The notes below the pieces were generated by a model that worked only from the letters and a program-made list of their open reading frames with translations, did not search any database and was not told the DNA's origin. Position numbers and translations under genes: made by a program. From the NCBI GenBank assembly GCA_001603685.1, contig LUZO01000152.1, forward strand, positions 1 through 6,351: a stretch of DNA of 6,351 nucleotides. Direction: 5' to 3'. The DNA comes from Bacteroidales bacterium Bact_23 (GTDB lineage Bacteria > Bacteroidota > Bacteroidia > Bacteroidales > Lentimicrobiaceae). Of this stretch, positions 1 to 6,351 are shown piece after piece (within the stretch, counting starts at the first letter, position 1; the number at the start of each line of letters is the position of its first letter).

Positions 1-64
1 TTTTTAAACAGCGTAATCATCAGACAAAGGGTTTTAAGTTATGTTTCCTCAAAATTATGAATTT

Positions 65-97
65 TTTCAATTACTTATCTAAAAATCTCTATATTCG
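65..97 (+). promoter_or_regulatory. Candidate Bacteroidetes-type promoter upstream of the first S51 gene
   Basis: Bacteroidetes housekeeping promoters typically have TTTG near -33 and TAnnTTTG near -7, separated by about 19-21 bases. Here TTTC (65-68) is followed after 21 bases by TATATTCG (90-97). Each element has one mismatch to the consensus. Transcription would begin around 102-104, leaving a leader of only about 15 bases before the ATG at 118. An alternative -7-like element, TATGTTTC, lies at 40-47 but has no TTTG at the right distance. The call rests on consensus matching in AT-rich DNA and is weak. Confidence 0.3.
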
Positions 98-117
98 CAT
101 TTACTACCATTAATGAC

Positions 118-2085
118 ATGAAATCACTCGTTGCAACATTAATTATACTGCTTACCATTGGATTGCAGGCATTTCCCCAGCGCGGGCGCATGCTGCTTGT
201 TGGCGGAGGAGCCGAAAAAAACAACCCCAACGGCTGGAGTACGCCGGCATACCGCTGGGCTGCCGAGGGGAAAAGGGTGGCGGTAATCGGGACTTCAACC
301 GGCAGCCTGGCGCCCTACCTGACCCGTTACTGCGGCGCCGCCTATGCAAGGGAGTTTGCCGTAGCCACCCGCGACAGCGCCGACAGCCAGTTTTTGTATG
401 ACACCCTGATGACCTACCAGATGATCTTCTTCAGGGGCGGCGATCAGTACGAATATTACGATAAGTACCGGAATACGAAATTGCAGGAAGCGGCCGAAAC
501 GATTTTCAGCAACGAAGGGACGATCGGCGGCACTTCAGCCGGTATGCACATCCTTTCATCGGTGCTTTTTACGGCCGAAAAAGGATCGGTCTATCCTTAC
601 GAAGCCATCGAGAATCCGCACAATAAATACATGACCCTGGCCGATGACTTTTTCGATTTCTTCCCGGGTTATCTTTTCGACACCCACTTCTCGGAGAGGG
701 CGCGGTTCGGACGGCTTGCCGGTTTTCTGGCAAAGTACGACTTCGATCACGGCACGGTGCTTACCGGCCTGGGCATGGACGATATGACCTGCATGACTGT
801 GGACACCAACAATATAGGCACCGTTTACGGAACGGGCTGCGCCAACATCTACAAGTACACCGTGCCGTTTCAGCTGAACGGCTATAAACTGCTGCACCCG
901 GGCATGGAGGTAACCCAGCTTATCCAGGGTTGTACCTACGATTTCAATACCGGCGAATTCACCACCCCCACCATGAACCGCATGCTGGAAACTTCTTCGC
1001 TGGAGGAAACGGGCAATTTCACACTGCTGGCAAGCGGCGGAAGCTATGTATTCGACAACTACAGCTTGATCAGCGAGCTGGTAAAAAACTGCGGAGAGCC
1101 ATCGGACGACATTCTGCTTCTCAGCGGCAACCCAACCACTGCCCAGTCGTTTTCGAACCGGCTTCTGCAGGAAGGCAGCGGCGCAGTTGACATATTCATG
1201 CTCGACGCCTCAAATGGAAGCAATGCGGAATTAACGGGAAAAATCAATAAGGCAAAGAAGATTCTCTTTGCAGCCAATACCACAGAAGGGCTGCATGCGT
1301 TTCTGGCTACCTCCAACGGTCGGCTATTGCACAGCCGGCTTAAGGCGGGAGGCCTGATCATGGCATTTGCCGGCGATGACGCGCGTTTTGCCGGAAAAAC
1401 CATTGTGGACAACTACTATACCGAACTTGCATCCTGGAATGGCAAGCTGCAGTTCAGCCCCGGGCTTGGCTTGCTGAGAAACAGCATCATCATGCCCAAT
1501 ACCTATTTCAGTTCCGACATTTATGAGAATACCGCCACGGCAGTACCCTACGCCATGGCTCTCGATACGCTTCGCTACGGCATCTGGCTCACTTCAAAGA
1601 ATTTTATGAAAATCATGCCGGTTGATGACAAAACAACCCTGTTTGGTTATGGCATTGACCCCGTGATGATTCTGCGGAACGAAGGCGGTGCATGCGGATT
1701 CGTTACCCAGACCGGAACCGGAACTTCCGGTACGACACCCCGCATGGAAGCAGGTTTCGAAAGCCTCACCTTCTCGCTTACGGATGAAACCCTACCTTAT
1801 ATTATGGGCGATACAGAAGCGCTGGCCATTCCTGAGACAAAGGCTCCGGCCGCAGGATACAGGTTATTGGGCAATCCGGTGAGGGATGAGCTCCGGATAG
1901 AGGCCGAAACGGAGGGCTTCGGATGGGAGATTTTCGATATGCAGGGACGACGGCTGCTTTCCGGCAACCAGGGAACTGCACTGGCCAGTATAGATGTCAG
2001 CGGACTAAAACCGGGCATTTACAATCTAATCCTGACCGGGATGAAGTCAGGGAAGACTTCCAATACACAGTTTGTTAAACTCTAA
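118..2085 (+). CDS. T9SS-secreted cyanophycinase-like peptidase (family S51) with a second, degenerate S51-like domain
   Basis: The protein has 655 residues and starts at ATG 118. Residues 1 to about 20 form a signal peptide (MKS, then a hydrophobic core ending near LQAFPQ). The S51 domain covers roughly 23-260. It carries the GGDQ motif at 107-110, the nucleophile motif GGTSAG at 137-142 (Ser140), and DTHF at 188-191 followed by Arg194, Arg196 and Arg199. A GMDD stretch at 219-222 replaces the GIDE seen in the downstream paralogue. Family S51 includes cyanophycinase, a serine exopeptidase that releases beta-Asp-Arg dipeptides from cyanophycin, and peptidase E. The GGDQ and DxHFxxRxRxxR pattern favours the cyanophycinase type. 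However, the residue matching Gln173 of the Synechocystis enzyme is Thr189, so specificity may differ. Residues about 301-530 resemble a second copy without catalytic residues, and 581-655 form a T9SS sorting domain. The product is therefore probably on the cell surface or released. It is more than twice the length of a single-domain S51 enzyme of about 270-300 residues. It is the first gene of a tight operon with another S51 protein and a SusC transporter. The family call is strong; cyanophycin as substrate is inference. Confidence 0.85.
   Translation: MKSLVATLIILLTIGLQAFPQRGRMLLVGGGAEKNNPNGWSTPAYRWAAEGKRVAVIGTSTGSLAPYLTRYCGAAYAREFAVATRDSADSQFLYDTLMTYQMIFFRGGDQYEYYDKYRNTKLQEAAETIFSNEGTIGGTSAGMHILSSVLFTAEKGSVYPYEAIENPHNKYMTLADDFFDFFPGYLFDTHFSERARFGRLAGFLAKYDFDHGTVLTGLGMDDMTCMTVDTNNIGTVYGTGCANIYKYTVPFQLNGYKLLHPGMEVTQLIQGCTYDFNTGEFTTPTMNRMLETSSLEETGNFTLLASGGSYVFDNYSLISELVKNCGEPSDDILLLSGNPTTAQSFSNRLLQEGSGAVDIFMLDASNGSNAELTGKINKAKKILFAANTTEGLHAFLATSNGRLLHSRLKAGGLIMAFAGDDARFAGKTIVDNYYTELASWNGKLQFSPGLGLLRNSIIMPNTYFSSDIYENTATAVPYAMALDTLRYGIWLTSKNFMKIMPVDDKTTLFGYGIDPVMILRNEGGACGFVTQTGTGTSGTTPRMEAGFESLTFSLTDETLPYIMGDTEALAIPETKAPAAGYRLLGNPVRDELRIEAETEGFGWEIFDMQGRRLLSGNQGTALASIDVSGLKPGIYNLILTGMKSGKTSNTQFVKL
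1018..1707 (+). other. Degenerate second S51-like domain within the first protein (residues ~301-530)
   Basis: Read by eye, this part aligns with the N-terminal S51 domain at a nearly constant offset of 278-279 residues. MLLVGG (25-30) matches LLASGG (303-308). RVAVIG (53-58) matches DILLLS (331-336). MIFFRGGDQ (102-110) matches KILFAANTT (381-389). EGTIGGTSAG (133-142) matches GGLIMAFAGD (411-420). The nucleophile Ser140 falls on Ala418 or Gly419, the GGDQ glutamine becomes Thr, and the DTHF/Arg cluster has no counterpart around the SPG at 447-449. The pattern fits an ancient internal duplication that kept the fold and lost catalysis. A structural, dimer-mimicking or substrate-binding role is possible but unproven. 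Confidence 0.6.
1858..2082 (+). other. C-terminal type IX secretion sorting domain (residues 581-655)
   Basis: The last 75 residues follow the type A sorting-domain pattern of Bacteroidetes T9SS cargo. There is a GNPVRDELRIE opening, then IFDMQGRRLL, then IDVSGLKPGIYNLIL, and a terminal FVKL. Such domains direct a protein already exported by Sec through the T9SS translocon; they are usually removed while the cargo is attached to the surface or released. The preceding stretch (about 530-580), rich in Thr, Gly, Pro and Ala, looks like a linker. The domain places the enzyme outside the outer membrane. Confidence 0.88.
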
Positions 2086-2095
2086 TTACACTACT

Positions 2096-3376
2096 TTGAC
2101 AAGGAAAAGCATTTTTTTCGTGCTGTTGATCTTTGGCCTGTTTGCCGGCCCTGCGGGATATTCACAGGGGAACCTGGTGATTGTCGGCGGGGGGCTGGAG
2201 AATGACAACAGCGAGGTTTTTAAGAAATACATCATGCTGGCGGGCGGCGATAACGCCGTTGTTTCGGTTATTCCCGCTGCCAGCGGTGTGGCAGCACAGA
2301 CATTTGCCTATTTCAGCCAGGGGCTGAGGAGGTTTGGCGTAAAACCTGAAAACATCCGGCTGATACCGGTTGCCATGGTGGATGACGACAGCACCACCGA
2401 TGTAAACGAAGCGGAATGGAAGGCCAACGCCTGGGACAGCCAACTGGCCGCAAAGGTGCGTGAAAGCTCCGCCGTTTGGTTTTCGGGCGGCGACCAGGAG
2501 AGAATCACCAAACTGCTGTTTGATGAAAAGGGCAATCCGTCGCCGGTGATGGAAGCGGTGTGGGATTTGTACCGCCGCGGCGGTGTTGTTGGCGGAACCA
2601 GCGCCGGAGCCGCCATTATGAGCAACCCCATGATTGGCAGCGGCACCAGCCTTGAAGCGCTGCAATTCGGCGCATCGGTATCCCTCAGCGATCAGGAAGG
2701 CGATACCACCAGAGGCGTGCGCATTACAAAGGGCATCGGATTCTTTCCGGAAGGCATGGTTGATCAGCACTTCCATGCAAGGGCAAGAATCGGCAGACTG
2801 GTAATGGCAACTCAGCTAAGCAAACAGCGCTTCGGATTCGGCATTGACGAGAACACCGCACTTATTTATTATGGTAAAGAGAAACGAATGGAAGTCGCCG
2901 GGGAAGCCGGAGTAACCATCCTCGACACCGAAAAAGCGGCCTTCCGTAAAGTGGGAACTGCAACCGCTGTGAGCAATGTAACGGTTCATTATCTCGAAAA
3001 CGGAGACCAGTTCCACTTCGATTCCCAAAAGATAATCCCCTCGAAAGACAAAAACGAGATCGGGGGGATGGAGAAACGGACAAGAACCGGTATGGTGGCA
3101 GGAGGCGTTTTTTCGAATACCGGAACAGGCTTTTTTAACCTGCTTACCCGGTATCTGTTCGGTGAAGACGATTTGAAAGGGGTGGAAAACCATCATCTGA
3201 CAAGCAAAGAGAGTGCCATCAGGTTTGAGCTGCGGCTTCAGCCGGATTCCCGCCTCTTTTATTCGGAAACGGAAGATGAAAGGGAGCATTTCACCGCCAC
3301 CGGGCTCCTGATGGATATTGAACCCGTTTCCTTAAAATTTGCACCATTAAAAACATCAGTTAAACCAAAACAATAA
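2096..3376 (+). CDS. Exported cyanophycinase-like peptidase (family S51), probably periplasmic
   Basis: Numbered from TTG 2096, the protein has 426 residues. No in-frame ATG precedes the domain core, so the start is a TTG. The one at 2096 leaves a 10-base gap after the previous stop and gives a compact signal peptide (TRKS, then a hydrophobic core ending near GYSQ). A TTG at 2072 would add 8 residues and overlap the upstream gene by 14 bases. Neither has a Shine-Dalgarno sequence. S51 motifs are GGDQ at 131-134, GGTSAG at 166-171 (nucleophile Ser169), DQHF at 223-226 with Arg229, Arg231 and Arg234, and GIDE at 249-252. These supply counterparts of Ser132, Gln101, Asp172, Gln173, Arg178, Arg180 and Arg183, reported as critical in Synechocystis cyanophycinase. 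The protein is therefore a good candidate for cleaving beta-Asp-Arg polymers or oligomers. About 130 residues follow the core, including a NVTVHYLENGDQFHF strand region; the total length is closer to extracellular CphE-type enzymes than to the short cyanobacterial ones. There is no lipobox cysteine and no T9SS domain, so a periplasmic location is most likely. The next gene follows after 5 bases. Substrate is inferred. Confidence 0.87.
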   Translation: MTRKSIFFVLLIFGLFAGPAGYSQGNLVIVGGGLENDNSEVFKKYIMLAGGDNAVVSVIPAASGVAAQTFAYFSQGLRRFGVKPENIRLIPVAMVDDDSTTDVNEAEWKANAWDSQLAAKVRESSAVWFSGGDQERITKLLFDEKGNPSPVMEAVWDLYRRGGVVGGTSAGAAIMSNPMIGSGTSLEALQFGASVSLSDQEGDTTRGVRITKGIGFFPEGMVDQHFHARARIGRLVMATQLSKQRFGFGIDENTALIYYGKEKRMEVAGEAGVTILDTEKAAFRKVGTATAVSNVTVHYLENGDQFHFDSQKIIPSKDKNEIGGMEKRTRTGMVAGGVFSNTGTGFFNLLTRYLFGEDDLKGVENHHLTSKESAIRFELRLQPDSRLFYSETEDEREHFTATGLLMDIEPVSLKFAPLKTSVKPKQ

Positions 3377-3381
3377 AAATC

Positions 3382-6288
3382 ATGAGAAAGAGGAAATTAC
3401 TAACTTTACTTTTTGCCTTTTTCGCTGCATCGCTTTTTGCCCAGACGCATCAGGTGACCGGAACCGTGACATCGGCTTCGGACAAGATGCCGATACCGGG
3501 TGTTACGGTACAGGTTAAAGGAACTACAAGCGGTACCATTACCGATCTTGACGGAAAGTACAAAATTGCCGTTGACCCGAAAGCAACACTTGTTTTCAGC
3601 TATGTGGGAATGGTAAAGGTTGAGGCTGCCGTCAACAACCGCTCCATTATCAATGTAGAGATGCAGGAAGAGCGGGTTGACCTGGGCGAAGTGATTGTAG
3701 TGGGATACAGCACTTCGAGCCGGAAACTCATCTCGAACTCCGTAGGGGTGGTAAAAACCGATGAAATTCAGAATGCCCCCATCCGCACCATCGACGGGGT
3801 GCTGCAGGGCAAGGTTGCCGGTGTGTCCGTAAGTATGAACTCGGGAACTCCCGGCGGACAGAACTCCATCAAAATGAGGGGTGGAAGCTCCATTACCGCG
3901 AGCAACCAGCCGCTGGTAATTGTTGATGGTATGCCCATTCTCACCGGCAGTTTCGGGCAGATCGGCTACAGCGGACAGAGCATCGACGCCCTTTCGGATA
4001 TCAACCCCAACGACATCGAGTCGATTACCTTCCTGAAAGACGCCTCTGCCACAGCCATTTACGGCGCCAGGGCTTCGAACGGGGTAATGCTGATTACAAC
4101 CAGGAAAGGCGATTATCAGAAAACCAGCGTTAACCTGAATACCTCCTACGGCTGGCAGACGCTCCCTAAGGAGCGCATCCCGAAAATGATGAATGCCGCC
4201 CAGTGGAACGAGTACAAGGGTACCAATGTTCAGGGTGTGGATACCGACTGGATGAGTGAGATTTTGCAGACGGCGCCCACTTCAAATACCGAATTCTCGG
4301 TAAGCAGCGGCAACGACAAAACGCGCGTATTTGTTTCGGGTAACTATTTCAACCAGGCAGGTATCGTAAAGTCAACCGATTACGACCGTTACAGCGGCCG
4401 CCTCAGCGTTGACCACAAACTCCGCAAAAACCTCACCATCGGCGGTAACATTTCGATGAGCTATTCGAAAAACGACCGTGTGGAAGGCGACTACACCCTG
4501 TACGGCCCTATCCCGAATGCCATCTCCATGCCGGCCATCTATCCGGTATATAACCCTGACGGAAGCTACAACGAGAACGGCCCGTATGCCAATCCGGTTG
4601 CCATCATCAACCATACCATCAACCAGGCATTTACCAACCGCAGCAATGCCGGCATCAACCTGGAGTACAGCTTCCTTGAGAACTTCACCTTTACAAGCAA
4701 GTGGAGCGCCGACCAGTATTTCCTGCGCGAGCACGAGTACGACCCGATTACCGTGGCACAGGGCGCCAAGTACAACGGGCTGGGGATAGAAGGAACCACT
4801 TATGCCAGCAACCTGATTTCCAGCAATGTGTTGCAGTACAGAACCACCTTCAAAGACAATCATAACATTGAGGCGCTGGCAGGATACAGCATCGAAAAGT
4901 ATTCGCGCCGCAACACCTACATCGAAGCCATTGACTTCCCGAATGAGCATTTCCAGTACATTACCTCCGCCGGAACCATCAGGGCAGCATCCGCCCGCAG
5001 CCTCGACCGGGGTATGAACTCATTCTTCGGGCAGTTCAAGTACAACTACCTTTATAAATATATCGTTACCCTTACCGCCAGGGCCGACGGTTCATCGAAA
5101 TTCGGCAAGAACAACCGCTACGGCTACTTCCCGGCCATCTCAATGGCATGGCGTGCCAGCGAGGAGCCCTTTATCAAAAACATCGCCGCCATCAGCGAAC
5201 TGAAGGTTAGGGTATCACTGGGTATGACCGGAAACGACGACATCAGCGATTTCTCGTCGCTGGGCCTTTACCGCGGAGGATACAACTACGGACAGCGTCC
5301 GGGAATTGCTCCGGTACAACTGCCCAACAACGACCTCAAGTGGGAAACCACCATTCAGAAGGGATTCGGCTTTGATCTCGGCCTCTTTGAAGACCGCATC
5401 GGACTCACCGCCGACCTGTATCACAACTTTACCCGCGATCTGCTTCTCGACAGGCCGGTACCGCCATCAACAGGCTACAGCTCCATTACAGCCAACATCG
5501 GCGAGCTGCAGAATCAGGGAATCGAGCTGCTGCTGAACACCCAGAACATTAAAAAGGCCCTTACCTGGAACACCTCCATCAACTTTACCGCCAACCGGAA
5601 CAAAGTACTCAAACTCTACGAAGGACAGCCCATCGACGATCAGGGAAGAGGCGGTAACCGCGTTCAGGAAGGCGAGCCTGTGGGGATATTCTACGGCTAC
5701 AGTTGCCTTGGCGTGGATCCCACCACAGGAATGCTGGTGTACGAAGATGTTGACAAGGATGGAAAACTGACTTCTGCCGACCGCAAAAAGATCGGCGACC
5801 CGAATCCGGACTTCATCTACGGAATTACCAACAACTTCGCCTACAAGAACTTCGACCTCTCCGTATTCCTGCAGGGAGTACAGGGCAACGATGTCTTCAA
5901 CGGATCGAACATCTACCTGGCATCCGGCGTTGGCGAAGACAACCAACTGGCAATTATGGCTGACCGCTGGAAAAAGCCCGGCGACATCACCAAAATCCCG
6001 AAAGAGGGCGACCAGCGTAAATCATCGCGATTTATCGAAAACGGCTCTTTCATGCGAATCAAGAATGTAACGCTTGGCTACAATGTTCCGCAGAAACTAC
6101 TCAGACAGGCAAAAATCAAAACGGCAAGGGTATATGCCTCGGGTCAGAACCTGTTCACCTTTACAACCTACACCGGAATGGACCCTGAAGTGAATTACTA
6201 CTCCAACGACAATATTGTGATGGGTACCGACTTTTTCACCTATCCGCAGTCACGTACCATCATTATAGGTGTGAACATTGGATTATAA
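3382..6288 (+). CDS. SusC/RagA-family TonB-dependent outer-membrane transporter
   Basis: The protein has 968 residues, close to the usual size of about 1000, and appears complete. Residues 1-20 are a signal peptide cleaved after SLFA. Residues about 22-95 form a carboxypeptidase-regulatory-like beta-sandwich (HQVTGTVTS, IPGVTVQVKGT, TDLDGKYKI). A TonB-box-like segment (LGEVIVVGYST) starts at 92. The plug domain follows, with LVIVDGMPI at 168-176 and the SusC signature INPNDIESITFLKDASATAI at 198-217, then YGARASNGVMLITTRKG. The rest is beta-barrel, with an Asp-rich loop at 789-800 (DVDKDGK...AD) and the family-typical YKNFDLSVFLQGVQGNDVFN. No STN domain is present, so direct anti-sigma signalling is unlikely. 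SusC proteins form a TonB-driven channel lidded by a SusD lipoprotein; members import glycans, and RagA imports peptides. Linkage to two isopeptidase-like enzymes suggests import of peptide fragments (inference). The ATG at 3382 has an A-rich upstream context (aaacaataaaaatc) and lies 5 bases after the previous stop, implying co-translation. The C-terminal residue is Leu rather than the Phe common in barrels. Confidence 0.95.
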   Translation: MRKRKLLTLLFAFFAASLFAQTHQVTGTVTSASDKMPIPGVTVQVKGTTSGTITDLDGKYKIAVDPKATLVFSYVGMVKVEAAVNNRSIINVEMQEERVDLGEVIVVGYSTSSRKLISNSVGVVKTDEIQNAPIRTIDGVLQGKVAGVSVSMNSGTPGGQNSIKMRGGSSITASNQPLVIVDGMPILTGSFGQIGYSGQSIDALSDINPNDIESITFLKDASATAIYGARASNGVMLITTRKGDYQKTSVNLNTSYGWQTLPKERIPKMMNAAQWNEYKGTNVQGVDTDWMSEILQTAPTSNTEFSVSSGNDKTRVFVSGNYFNQAGIVKSTDYDRYSGRLSVDHKLRKNLTIGGNISMSYSKNDRVEGDYTLYGPIPNAISMPAIYPVYNPDGSYNENGPYANPVAIINHTINQAFTNRSNAGINLEYSFLENFTFTSKWSADQYFLREHEYDPITVAQGAKYNGLGIEGTTYASNLISSNVLQYRTTFKDNHNIEALAGYSIEKYSRRNTYIEAIDFPNEHFQYITSAGTIRAASARSLDRGMNSFFGQFKYNYLYKYIVTLTARADGSSKFGKNNRYGYFPAISMAWRASEEPFIKNIAAISELKVRVSLGMTGNDDISDFSSLGLYRGGYNYGQRPGIAPVQLPNNDLKWETTIQKGFGFDLGLFEDRIGLTADLYHNFTRDLLLDRPVPPSTGYSSITANIGELQNQGIELLLNTQNIKKALTWNTSINFTANRNKVLKLYEGQPIDDQGRGGNRVQEGEPVGIFYGYSCLGVDPTTGMLVYEDVDKDGKLTSADRKKIGDPNPDFIYGITNNFAYKNFDLSVFLQGVQGNDVFNGSNIYLASGVGEDNQLAIMADRWKKPGDITKIPKEGDQRKSSRFIENGSFMRIKNVTLGYNVPQKLLRQAKIKTARVYASGQNLFTFTTYTGMDPEVNYYSNDNIVMGTDFFTYPQSRTIIIGVNIGL

Positions 6289-6351
6289 ACCTTGAGTCCC
6301 CTCCGATAAGTGGGTTTACGAAAAAGCAAAAATAATCATTGTGATTGCAAA
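6289..6351 (+). other. Short intergenic tail after the SusC gene; no gene recognised
   Basis: The 63 bases after the SusC stop hold no ATG-initiated reading frame and no convincing hairpin followed by a T run, so there is no sign of a terminator. Readthrough into a downstream gene is plausible. SusC genes are nearly always followed directly by a susD homologue, which is expected just past the window edge. Confidence 0.4.

Noticed and set aside
51..67. Inverted repeat AAAATT-ATG-AATTTT followed by two Ts, as a terminator of an upstream gene
   Set aside because: The stem is six A-T pairs only, so it would be very unstable, and no upstream gene is visible. In AT-rich DNA such a palindrome is expected by chance.
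2162..2776. A 204-codon open frame on the minus strand
   Set aside because: It lies wholly inside the second S51 gene, opposite its conserved motifs. Its translation has no recognisable domain, signal or repeat, so it is a shadow of the real gene.
4372..4950. A 192-codon open frame on the minus strand
   Set aside because: It is opposite the SusC barrel region, in a gene whose codon bias leaves the reverse frame open. Its composition (Val, Ala and Gly rich, no motifs) is not protein-like.
5467..5946. A 159-codon open frame on the minus strand
   Set aside because: It is fully covered by the SusC gene, with no domain and no credible start context.
6295..6316. CCC...GGG pairing as a terminator after the SusC gene
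   Set aside because: Only about three G-C pairs can form, and no T run follows.
6341..6351. GTG at 6341 as the possible start of a downstream susD gene
   Set aside because: Only three codons remain in the window, too few to show a signal peptide or lipobox, so the start cannot be supported.
1..6351. CRISPR arrays, tRNA or rRNA genes, insertion sequences, long direct repeats
   Set aside because: None was seen. The window is almost entirely filled by three coding sequences, and the intergenic pieces are too short to hold such elements.

Overview
This looks like an accessory nutrient-uptake operon from a Bacteroidetes (Bacteroidota) bacterium. Three things support that assignment: a SusC/RagA-type TonB-dependent outer-membrane receptor, a C-terminal type IX secretion (T9SS) sorting domain on the first protein, and A/T-rich start contexts without Shine-Dalgarno sequences. 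All three genes lie on the + strand and are packed head to tail, so they are probably one transcript.

Layout: 1-117 is an AT-rich leader with a weak Bacteroidetes-type promoter candidate. 118-2085 encodes a 655-residue secreted protein with an N-terminal peptidase family S51 (cyanophycinase-like) domain, a second S51-like domain that has lost its catalytic residues, and a T9SS sorting domain. About 2096-3376 encodes a second exported S51 protein that keeps every pocket residue reported as critical in Synechocystis cyanophycinase. It has no sorting domain, so it is probably periplasmic. 3382-6288 encodes a complete SusC-family transporter. 6289-6351 is a short tail with no recognisable gene; the usual SusD partner would be expected just beyond the window.

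Working model (inference): the first protein acts at the cell surface or outside the cell on a beta-aspartyl-linked polymer or peptide, with cyanophycin (multi-L-arginyl-poly-L-aspartate) the obvious candidate. The SusC protein, with an unseen SusD, imports the fragments. The second S51 enzyme trims them in the periplasm. This would be a polysaccharide-utilisation-locus architecture adapted to an isopeptide polymer. The family assignments are firm; the substrate is not proven by sequence.
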